Positions 26,878 through 33,972 of a DNA stretch of 33,972 bases are shown here, one piece after another. Positions within the stretch are counted from its first letter, which is position 1. Each line of letters begins with the position of its first letter. The stretch comes from Candidatus Levyibacteriota bacterium (GTDB taxonomy: Bacteria > Patescibacteriota > Microgenomatia > Levybacterales > UBA12049), in the NCBI GenBank assembly GCA_016204535.1, contig JACQKL010000009.1, forward strand, positions 1 through 33,972, read 5' to 3'. A program made the translations under genes and the position numbers. The notes under the pieces are model-generated. The model did not search any database and was not told the DNA's origin. It saw only the letters and a list, made by a program, of their open reading frames with translations.

Positions 26878-26908
26878 TTGGAAAATAAAATACTAAATCC
26901 CTTAATCT

Positions 26909-26944
26909 CCAAACTTGATCACCTAAGCGCCGCGAGAGTATAAT
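26909..26944 (+). promoter_or_regulatory. Right copy of the 36-bp repeat; promoter TTGATC-N18-TATAAT 7 nt before ATG 26952
   Basis: -35 TTGATC 26915-26920, -10 TATAAT 26939-26944. Confidence 0.6.
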
Positions 26945-26951
26945 AAAATAT

Positions 26952-27515
26952 ATGTCTCACGAAACTATTATTCCAGAAAACTCACCCGAACGTATCTTGC
27001 GAGTGAAAGGGTATTCTCTTTGGCTTGTGCCGGAAGGAAAGGAGCTTGAAGAACTAAATAATCTAGTTGATGAATTAGCCAAAAAATTCAATGCGCCTTT
27101 ATTTATTCCTCATGTAACAATACTGGGAGGCATTGATTTGAAAGAAGAAGATGTGATTGCAAAAACAAGACAAATTGCAATAAATCAAGAGGCATTCGAC
27201 ATAGAACTTAACGAAATCAAATATGAAGGAGCATGGAATCGGGCTCTTTTTATTAGAGGCAAAGATTCACCAGAGCTTACTAATCTTTTTAAAAATTCAC
27301 ATGCCATATTTCAAGCGGGTAATCCTCCCCCATTTCCTCACATGAGCATAGCATACGGAGCGTTTCCGAAAGAGGCAAAAGAAGAAGTGATAAGAGAAGT
27401 TAATGGTAAGTATCCTTCTAGGTTTAATGTCTCATCTATCCAAATTTATAACACAGACGGCCTTGTGTCTGAATGGGGAAAAGTCGCAGAAATCCCTCTG
27501 CCCACAAGAGTATAA
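26952..27515 (+). CDS. 2H phosphoesterase (cyclic phosphodiesterase-like)
   Basis: GYSLWLVPEG, FIPHVTILGG, FPHMSIAYG: two HxT/S motifs. Confidence 0.82.
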   Translation: MSHETIIPENSPERILRVKGYSLWLVPEGKELEELNNLVDELAKKFNAPLFIPHVTILGGIDLKEEDVIAKTRQIAINQEAFDIELNEIKYEGAWNRALFIRGKDSPELTNLFKNSHAIFQAGNPPPFPHMSIAYGAFPKEAKEEVIREVNGKYPSRFNVSSIQIYNTDGLVSEWGKVAEIPLPTRV

Positions 27516-27523
27516 TAAGTTTA

Positions 27524-28345
27524 ATGAAAACTGTTGATCACATGTTAATACTAGACGTGGATGGAGTGATCAGTAATTTAAAGGATAAAAAATCAAATCC
27601 TGAAGTACTACGGTATATTGCAAAAGAGCTGAGAAATGGAAAGCCAGTCGCTCTCAACACAGGAAGATCAACAGAATGGGTTCTTGAAAGGACATTGCAA
27701 CCTCTCGTTGATGACCTCGAAACCAGAAAATATTTGAAAAATTTGATTATTGTTGGAGAAAAGGGTGGCACATGGATGGATTTTGATGAAAACGGCCAGC
27801 CCCAAGACCATATTGATAAATCTATATCTATTCCTCAAAATTTGCAAAATGATGTTAGAAGCCTTGTCAATTCAAAATATTCGGACTCAACTTTTTTTGA
27901 TTTAACAAAAAGAACAATGATCTCAACTGAAATGAGAGACGGATATGACATGACATCTTATGGTGAAGACCAAAAACTTTTGGCTCCACAGGTTGATGAA
28001 CTAATTAGAAAATACCAATTAGAAAATGTTTTAGTTGTAGAGCCAAATCCGATTGCATACGATATACAAAATATAGAGGTTGGAAAACATCTTGGGATTA
28101 AAAGAATTTTAAATTGGCTGAAAGATAAAGGTATGAAAATTGTAAAATTCACCACAATAGGAGACAGTCCGGGAGATATAAAAATGGCTCAAGAATTAAA
28201 TAAAAATAATCTTAAAGTCAGACATGTACATGTAGGCAAGAAAGGTACTCATGAGGACTCATACCCATTTGAAGTAATAACTACAGAAAGAGAATACGAA
28301 GAGGGGACTGAAGATTTTCTAAAAGGATTGCCAAAGAGTAAATAG
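27524..28345 (+). CDS. HAD superfamily hydrolase (IIB-like)
   Basis: MLILDVDGVISNLKD, VALNTGRSTEWV, TTIGDSPGDIKMAQ; start taken at MKTVDHM. Confidence 0.85.
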   Translation: MKTVDHMLILDVDGVISNLKDKKSNPEVLRYIAKELRNGKPVALNTGRSTEWVLERTLQPLVDDLETRKYLKNLIIVGEKGGTWMDFDENGQPQDHIDKSISIPQNLQNDVRSLVNSKYSDSTFFDLTKRTMISTEMRDGYDMTSYGEDQKLLAPQVDELIRKYQLENVLVVEPNPIAYDIQNIEVGKHLGIKRILNWLKDKGMKIVKFTTIGDSPGDIKMAQELNKNNLKVRHVHVGKKGTHEDSYPFEVITTEREYEEGTEDFLKGLPKSK

Positions 28346-28373
28346 ACTGGCATCTTCGTGCTACAATAGCCTT

Positions 28374-29579
28374 ATGAATTTGGCGTATAGACTAAGACCT
28401 CAGAATTTGGAAGAATTTTTTGGGCAGGAACATTTGGTAGGTGTTGACAAAATTCTTCGGAAAATGATTGAGAGCAAAACTCTTTTTTCCATGATTTTGT
28501 GGGGACCTCCGGGGTCTGGTAAAACGACTCTTGCTCAAATTATTTCCAAGACTACCAATTCTGATTTCTATGCTCTATCTGCAGTACAAACAGGAAAAGA
28601 GGATTTGAGAAAAATAATAATTTCCGCAAAAAAGAGTCAAGAAAAGGGAAAAAAGACTGTTTTATTTATTGATGAGATTCATAGATGGAACAAGGCGCAA
28701 CAAGACAGTCTTCTACCGCATGTTGAGTCAGGACTCATAACTTTGATTGGCGCTACAACTGAAAATCCATCTTTTGAAGTAATAAGTCCATTGTTATCCA
28801 GATGCAGAGTTTTTGTTTTGAAAGGATTGGACGAAAAAAATCTTGAAAAAATCTTGGATATTGCTTTGAAAGACAAAGAAAAGGGTCTTGGAAAACACGG
28901 AAAAACAATTACAAATGACGCCAAAGAATTATTAATAAGACTTTGCGAACAGGATGCGAGAATAATGTTGAATGCTTTGGAACTGGCAGTCACTAATTTC
29001 AAAAGCAAACAAATTACAAGCGAGATCATTAAGGAAGTATTTCAAACACGAAGTGCAGGTCTTTATGACAAGAAAGCAGATGAACATTACAATGTTATTT
29101 CGGCCTTTATTAAATCCATGCGAGGGTCCGACCCTGATGCTGCTTTGTACTACATGGCTCGCATGCTTGAGAACGGGGAGGATCCGAAATTTATTGCAAG
29201 GAGAATGGTAATTTTTGCAGCTGAAGATATAGGATTAGCTGATAGGGGAGCCTTAATTCAGGCAAATGCTGCGTTTGATGCGATACACAAAGTTGGCATG
29301 CCAGAAGCTCAGTTAATTCTAGCTTATTCTTGTTTGTATTTGTCAAATGCAAAAAAATCAAGAGCTGTTGTTAATGCGCTTGACGAAGCAAAAGCAGCTG
29401 TTTATGAATTCCCAAACGAACCAATTCCGTTTCATTTAAGAAATGCACCAACGAAATTAATGAAAGAATTAGGGTATGCTAAGAATTATAAGTGGAGTAG
29501 AACTTATGTCGGCCCAACCAGCAACATATCTTTCTTACCGGAAAAATTAAAAGGCCGCAAATTCTTCAAGCCCGACTAA
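28374..29579 (+). CDS. rarA: Replication-associated recombination protein A (AAA+ ATPase)
   Basis: [69 protein letters not shown]. Confidence 0.96.
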   Translation: MNLAYRLRPQNLEEFFGQEHLVGVDKILRKMIESKTLFSMILWGPPGSGKTTLAQIISKTTNSDFYALSAVQTGKEDLRKIIISAKKSQEKGKKTVLFIDEIHRWNKAQQDSLLPHVESGLITLIGATTENPSFEVISPLLSRCRVFVLKGLDEKNLEKILDIALKDKEKGLGKHGKTITNDAKELLIRLCEQDARIMLNALELAVTNFKSKQITSEIIKEVFQTRSAGLYDKKADEHYNVISAFIKSMRGSDPDAALYYMARMLENGEDPKFIARRMVIFAAEDIGLADRGALIQANAAFDAIHKVGMPEAQLILAYSCLYLSNAKKSRAVVNALDEAKAAVYEFPNEPIPFHLRNAPTKLMKELGYAKNYKWSRTYVGPTSNISFLPEKLKGRKFFKPD

Positions 29580-29636
29580 CTCTTCCAAAATTACAAATAT
29601 TGACAGACACAATTTATTTGTGTGATAATTTTTCTA

Positions 29637-30356
29637 ATGGACTCTCAAAATAACTTACCTCAAAATTCAAACAATCCCCAAGGCATGACCAATCTTAATT
29701 TAAGTTCAAGTTTTTTCTCAAAACTCAAATTCTTCTTAGTAAAAAATAAATCAATAATTCTGATAATTGCTGTTTTAACTCTTATCTCTTTTGGTTCAAC
29801 GACCTATTTGTTGATGACAAACAAAAAATCATCTTCTTCAACCAAGTTTCCTTCAATAAGTACTACGCTTCCTTCGCCAACACCTACACCGCTAGAGAAA
29901 ATTTCCGAGACTCCAACTCCAACCCTTACTCCTACGCCCAGCATTCCGATGACGGAATTAACAGCCAGCTGGAGCGCTTATGTCAGCTCTAAATATTCCT
30001 ATTCTATAAAATATCCAATAGGCTGGATTGCACAGAAAACAGTCCAACAAGATCCAAAAATTCTAGAATACGTTGTCTTTAACCCAAAAGATGCAACCTC
30101 CTCTGGAAATTTATCCATTACCCTTTCTTATGGCACAAGAACATATAATGAAGCTTTACTTATTGATCCCCAGGTAGGAGAAGCTCTTATAGTAGCCTCT
30201 GTCAGCGCAACAAAGAAAAATACGAAAAATTCCGACGGGGTTGAGTCCACAAGTATTATTATTCCAACTGGTACAAATACAATTATTATGTATGCAAAAG
30301 CAAAATATGTGGATATTTTAACTCAGATGTTAACCACCCTCAAACTCCCAATTTAA
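29637..30356 (+). CDS. Hypothetical membrane-anchored protein with Pro/Thr-rich linker
   Basis: TM then SPTPTPLEKISETPTPTLTPTPS linker, C-terminal SSKYSYSIKYPIGW; TTGACA-N18-GATAAT promoter, 7 nt before ATG 29637. Confidence 0.6.
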   Translation: MDSQNNLPQNSNNPQGMTNLNLSSSFFSKLKFFLVKNKSIILIIAVLTLISFGSTTYLLMTNKKSSSSTKFPSISTTLPSPTPTPLEKISETPTPTLTPTPSIPMTELTASWSAYVSSKYSYSIKYPIGWIAQKTVQQDPKILEYVVFNPKDATSSGNLSITLSYGTRTYNEALLIDPQVGEALIVASVSATKKNTKNSDGVESTSIIIPTGTNTIIMYAKAKYVDILTQMLTTLKLPI

Positions 30357-31644
30357 GGGTCAATACTGAATAAGGAATTTCCTCTGGCTTAGGTTTTCCA
30401 AGAGGATGTTGATATGTCCTAACTTGTGGCGGCCAATCAGCATATTGATCCGCTTTATCGTAGTTAATAACCAATATGCTTTTCCCCTTCATTTCTTGAC
30501 GCTTTGCAAGCATCAAAGCAGTATATAAGTTTTCTGCTGTCGTATTGCCTATAAGGTTACGCGGATTCCCATGCCGCCAAGCATAGGTATTAACACGTCT
30601 CTTATAGTCTCTCCACTCATCGCCAACCAACACAATACCATCTATCTTATCAATTTCGACAAAAGGAGGTTCATATCCCGGTGTACTTGCTCCAAAAGAA
30701 TCGTGATATGTCATTTCTTCTCTTTCTGGCATTTTAAAACCATAGATTTTTTCAAATTCTTCTCGCATCTTTTCTTCACCGAATTTTTTTCGTAATTTTC
30801 TTACTGCGTTTGTTGGCGAGTTTCTATGTTCAACCCCAATAATCTCTACATTCCCATATGCGGCGCGTAATCCTTCGGATATTCCCTTTAAGGTGGATCC
30901 ATTCCCCAATGTACTTATGAAAACATTTATTTTTGCTCCTTTTGGTAATTGAGCAACTACTTCCTCAGCAATAGCTCTAAATGCACTGGGAGTTATAATA
31001 TTTTCCGAATGATTTGGCACAATAACAGTATCTTTTCCTCTCTTAAAAATTATAACTGGTGTTCCTTCCAGTACGCAATTTTTTCGTTGGTATCCTTTGT
31101 TTTTTAAATCAACCACTATTTGCCTGAACTTTTTGGTAACTTTTCCAATACCGCCATGTTCATCGGCATGAATAACATTTGCCCCAAACGCCTTCATATC
31201 TTTCACACGCTCAGAAGGAATTTCATCGGCATGAGGAACAACAATGTCTAGCTTAAATCCTAATCTGCTACAAGCCCACGCAAAAGATCTTCCGGCACTT
31301 CCAGAAGTTCCTTCCAGTATTCTATCCCCTGGTTTTACAAAGCCTTTCATCTCGAGTCGTTTTAATATGGCAACAGAAACTCTATCATAGTGGCTTTCTG
31401 TGGGATTTTCAGATTCTCTTTTTAACCAAATAGTCACTCCATTTTCCAATCTCATTGAATCGAGGGGAGTACTTCCAATCATCTTCTCAAGTCGAGAATA
31501 TTGCCCTAAACGATCCTGAGGAGTTTTAAGCTGTTCCATTGATACGATACCAAAAGCATGTTCCCGTTCTGCAAGACGATCCATCATGCCTCTTTCCGAA
31601 ATCTCTGTCAGCTCAGTTCTTGGATGGTAATCGTGTTCGTTCAT
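30340..31644 (-). CDS. PLP-dependent fold type II (cysteine synthase-like) protein with Tyr at the usual PLP-Lys position
   Basis: IGSTPLDSMRLENGVTIWLKRESENPTESHYDRVSVAILKRLE...EGTSGSAGRSFAWACSRLGFKLDIVVP...STLGNGSTLKGISEGLR. Confidence 0.8.
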   Translation of the reverse strand: MNEHDYHPRTELTEISERGMMDRLAEREHAFGIVSMEQLKTPQDRLGQYSRLEKMIGSTPLDSMRLENGVTIWLKRESENPTESHYDRVSVAILKRLEMKGFVKPGDRILEGTSGSAGRSFAWACSRLGFKLDIVVPHADEIPSERVKDMKAFGANVIHADEHGGIGKVTKKFRQIVVDLKNKGYQRKNCVLEGTPVIIFKRGKDTVIVPNHSENIITPSAFRAIAEEVVAQLPKGAKINVFISTLGNGSTLKGISEGLRAAYGNVEIIGVEHRNSPTNAVRKLRKKFGEEKMREEFEKIYGFKMPEREEMTYHDSFGASTPGYEPPFVEIDKIDGIVLVGDEWRDYKRRVNTYAWRHGNPRNLIGNTTAENLYTALMLAKRQEMKGKSILVINYDKADQYADWPPQVRTYQHPLGKPKPEEIPYSVLTLKLGV

Positions 31645-31693
31645 GAAGTAATTATATCACGAAAGATAGAGAGTCTCAAACTATAGGGCGCAG

Positions 31694-31767
31694 GGTGGCA
31701 TAACGGACTCGAACCGTCAACCCTCAGGTCCACAACCTGATGCTCTAACCATTGAGCTAATGCCACC
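31694..31767 (-). tRNA. tRNA-His (anticodon GTG) with encoded G-1, no encoded CCA
   Basis: G-GTGGCAT..TCAGG-TTGTGGA-CCTGA..GACGG-TTCGAGT-CCGTT-ATGCCAC-C. Confidence 0.95.
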
Positions 31768-31784
31768 ATTCAGCAAGGCAGGTG

Positions 31785-31858
31785 TGACCCAGGTGCGAGT
31801 CGAACGCACGACCTACTCTTTAGAAGAGAGTTGCTCTATCCAACTGAGCTACTGGGTC
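31785..31858 (-). tRNA. tRNA-Arg (anticodon TCT), no encoded CCA
   Basis: GACCCAG..ACTCT-CTTCTAA-AGAGT..GTGCG-TTCGACT-CGCAC-CTGGGTC-A. Confidence 0.95.
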
Positions 31859-31930
31859 ATAAATTTTTCTTAGGTATATTTTACAATATATTAGGGATCA
31901 AGTAAACAAAAACCCTGGGAATATCGTTTG

Positions 31931-32944
31931 TTATTTTATAAACGGTAGTGGCGGAATAATATTGGTTAGACAACGAATTCCCGCACAAGTTAGATGTGGG
32001 ATTTTCACCAGAGGCACATCGGTTGTAAATACTTTGTCCCTTCCCAACATATTAACCAGCGTTAATTCCAGATCATAAGCTTCTGAGTTTGTCATTGCTA
32101 TTGATCTATCTTCAAACTGTATTAAATTTAGTGCTAAAGGAGGCAAATTGCTGTCGTCAACTTCAACCATTTTCACCCCCACAAATTCGCAGGCCTCCCT
32201 GATCATTCTTCTTGTATGATTCCCTTGTCGTGAGTATGAGTCTGCTACAATCAAAGATAATTTGCCACTCTGACCTTCAATTAAGGTTGCATGACCGTCG
32301 ATATGATCCTCTTTAAAATCATGTTTTTGCTCACGCGGATCAACGAAAGGCAAAACTCCTATTCTAAAACCGCTTTGTCTTAACCTAGCTGTTTCATCCT
32401 TAAAGTTTCTATTAATATCTCGAGTAATAAATATTACTTTTCCACGCGTCAATACTCTTCCTCCTTCTCCCAATCCAGAACGAACAATGTCTTCGCTAAT
32501 ACTCCAGGCGTTTTTATTTGCCAAAATCTTTCCATCAACAAATGTATGGGCGTCCCGCGGGTAACATTTATATTGATCGCTCGTTAAAAAGTGTGCGCCA
32601 ATTGGCCTATATTTATCTAATAATTTCTGAGGTAACCTTACCTCTTCCGTAAATAAAATATCTCCACCATTTTTCCCAATAAGAAACTTTGTTTTTGTTA
32701 CAAAAATATTTTCTTTTCTGACTAATTGCGCAAGTAAGCTATAAATAGCATCATACTCCTCAAATAAAGCATATAGCGTTTTCTCATTGGGCTTCATTGT
32801 AGATACGACACGTTTATTCTCTTTGTTTGCATATGCAAAAGCCGCTAAAAAATCCGGGCTGGGCAAAAGAAGTTTGCAGCCGGGCTTTAACCTCTCAGTT
32901 TTACTTGGTAATTCGGATTTAGACGGTCCTTGTTCAGCAGTCAT
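31931..32944 (-). CDS. Pentein/arginine-deiminase-superfamily-like protein
   Basis: YPRDAHTFVDGKILANK, EDHIDGHATLIEG, C-terminal TCAGIRCLTNIIPPLP with a Cys at the expected catalytic place. Confidence 0.6.
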   Translation of the reverse strand: MTAEQGPSKSELPSKTERLKPGCKLLLPSPDFLAAFAYANKENKRVVSTMKPNEKTLYALFEEYDAIYSLLAQLVRKENIFVTKTKFLIGKNGGDILFTEEVRLPQKLLDKYRPIGAHFLTSDQYKCYPRDAHTFVDGKILANKNAWSISEDIVRSGLGEGGRVLTRGKVIFITRDINRNFKDETARLRQSGFRIGVLPFVDPREQKHDFKEDHIDGHATLIEGQSGKLSLIVADSYSRQGNHTRRMIREACEFVGVKMVEVDDSNLPPLALNLIQFEDRSIAMTNSEAYDLELTLVNMLGRDKVFTTDVPLVKIPHLTCAGIRCLTNIIPPLPFIK

Positions 32945-33001
32945 AAAAATAAAATTCCTGCTATTTTACACTATGGAAGTTTTTAAAGCAAAATAGGATG
33001 A

Positions 33002-33559
33002 TTATGTTTTGTTATTTTCTTCTTTTTTTAACTTAGCGACTTTGGTTATTTTTTTAATAACGTCTAGAGCATGTCCAGGAGGATAATTCAAATCATCCCA
33101 CCATTCAGGAGTTATCGCTTGCCAATCAAAAGTATTTTCAATGACAGGTTCTTCTTTGCCAGGATCAAATCTCATTTTTATGTGGATCAATACCTCTTCC
33201 GTACTACGGCGATTAGCACTTGCGACACTTCTATAATAAAACTCATGAATAGCAGACAATGAATTTTTATAGTCTGGGGTGGGCAATAGCGAAATCATAG
33301 TAACTCCCGGGCCTGAATCAAGGGAGGCGTTGGTTCTTTCCCTTCGATCTTGAGTATCGGCGATAACTTTCAGTTCATAATTATATTTTGGTAAATGGTG
33401 CTTTTGACGACCAGACCATGCTACAGCTGGAATATCTGTAAATAGTTCTAATAATTCTGCTATAGCCTCTTTAGTTTGTGCTTCTATACCTAGAGATTCG
33501 ACAATTTGTTGTCCGGGTTCTGTGTCCAAAGATGGTCTTATCCTCTCTCTAAATAGCAT
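33002..33559 (-). CDS. Hypothetical protein
   Basis: 185 aa ORF in the same orientation as its neighbour; no family recognised. Confidence 0.5.
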   Translation of the reverse strand: MLFRERIRPSLDTEPGQQIVESLGIEAQTKEAIAELLELFTDIPAVAWSGRQKHHLPKYNYELKVIADTQDRRERTNASLDSGPGVTMISLLPTPDYKNSLSAIHEFYYRSVASANRRSTEEVLIHIKMRFDPGKEEPVIENTFDWQAITPEWWDDLNYPPGHALDVIKKITKVAKLKKEENNKT

Positions 33560-33684
33560 ATCTATTTTAGTATTATAAGCTAATTGAAGTCAAAAAGAAA
33601 GCACTACATTAAGGTATTTTAACCACAAGAATCATTCGGTACATAGAGTATAGCATAAATTTAATAAATCCTTTTGGGTCATGG

Positions 33685-33972
33685 CTATTCTAATACCCCT
33701 GGGCAATTTTCCTCTACCCAGCTTTGTTCTTCTCCAGCTACCGGAAGGGTCTGTCCATTCCAATAAACTGTAGTCTGTTTGTCTTTTTCTGTAATCAAAC
33801 GCTCAGGACAGGTATTTGGAGGCAACACCTTTGATGAAACTCCCTGCTGTCCCGTATTTTTGTACAGACCACGATATGAGTTATGCAAAACATAAATTTG
33901 AAAGGCAAGAAAGCCAAAAACCAAAAGGTTTATGAAAAAGATAATCAAGACAACATTTCTCCTGCCTACTCC
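33685..33972 (-). CDS. Hypothetical membrane protein, probably continuing past the window edge
   Basis: TM N-terminus; frame stays open upstream of 33948 to the window end. Confidence 0.5.
   Translation of the reverse strand, partial: GVGRRNVVLIIFFINLLVFGFLAFQIYVLHNSYRGLYKNTGQQGVSSKVLPPNTCPERLITEKDKQTTVYWNGQTLPVAGEEQSWVEENCPGVLE

Noticed and set aside
29866-29945. Repetitive CCAACACCTACACC/CTCCAACTCCAACCC tract
   Set aside because: Encodes a Pro/Thr linker (PTPTP) in a membrane-anchored protein; coding low complexity rather than a separate repeat element.
31771-31800. AGGTGTGACCCAGGTG next to tRNA-Arg(TCT) looked like another REP
   Set aside because: Most of it is the tRNA acceptor/T-arm sequence (GACCCAGGTGCGAG); the palindrome does not match the GACACC-TTCCA-GGTGTC core.
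1-33972. CRISPR array, diversity-generating retroelement, prophage or toxin-antitoxin module
   Set aside because: No regularly spaced repeats, reverse transcriptase, phage structural genes or recognisable TA pair were seen; the holin_4_2 family protein is a common chromosomal membrane protein and not evidence of prophage.

Overview
AT-rich, gene-dense window. The gene content and short hypothetical membrane proteins resemble Patescibacteria/CPR (Microgenomates-like); this is an inference, since no taxonomic search was possible. It encodes EF-P (partial), UvrA, an MFS transporter, a transglutaminase-like protein, a short UvrC, a PNPOx-like protein, an extracellular solute-binding protein, SecG, a YvcK/CofD-like protein, a holin_4_2 family membrane protein, a DUF2130-like protein, a VanW-like protein, two L,D-transpeptidase paralogs, a methyltransferase, a PRTase-like protein, an arginase-fold protein, Maf, a DUF2079 protein, an ATP-cone/restriction-endonuclease-like protein, a Y-family polymerase, TypA/BipA, a REP-associated IS200-like transposase (RAYT), a 2H phosphodiesterase, a HAD hydrolase, RarA, a PLP fold-type-II protein and a pentein/deiminase-like protein, plus four tRNAs: Lys(CTT), Arg(TCG), His(GTG) and Arg(TCT). 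The most interesting system is a RAYT gene bracketed by short palindromes (core GACACCTTCCAGGTGTC). Related palindromes are dispersed in the window: one lies in frame inside the dinB coding sequence, one overlaps the stop codon of a C-terminally short uvrC, and one degenerate copy is intergenic. The RAYT insertion is flanked by a 36-bp imperfect direct repeat of the typA 3' end that carries a promoter. Other notable signals are a second, unrelated palindromic insertion that splits a duplicated uvrA start, an L,D-transpeptidase lacking its catalytic Cys, a PLP-enzyme homolog with Tyr at the Schiff-base Lys position, widespread -10 boxes 6-9 nt upstream of ATG (leaderless mRNAs), and an ORF starting 3 nt after a tRNA.
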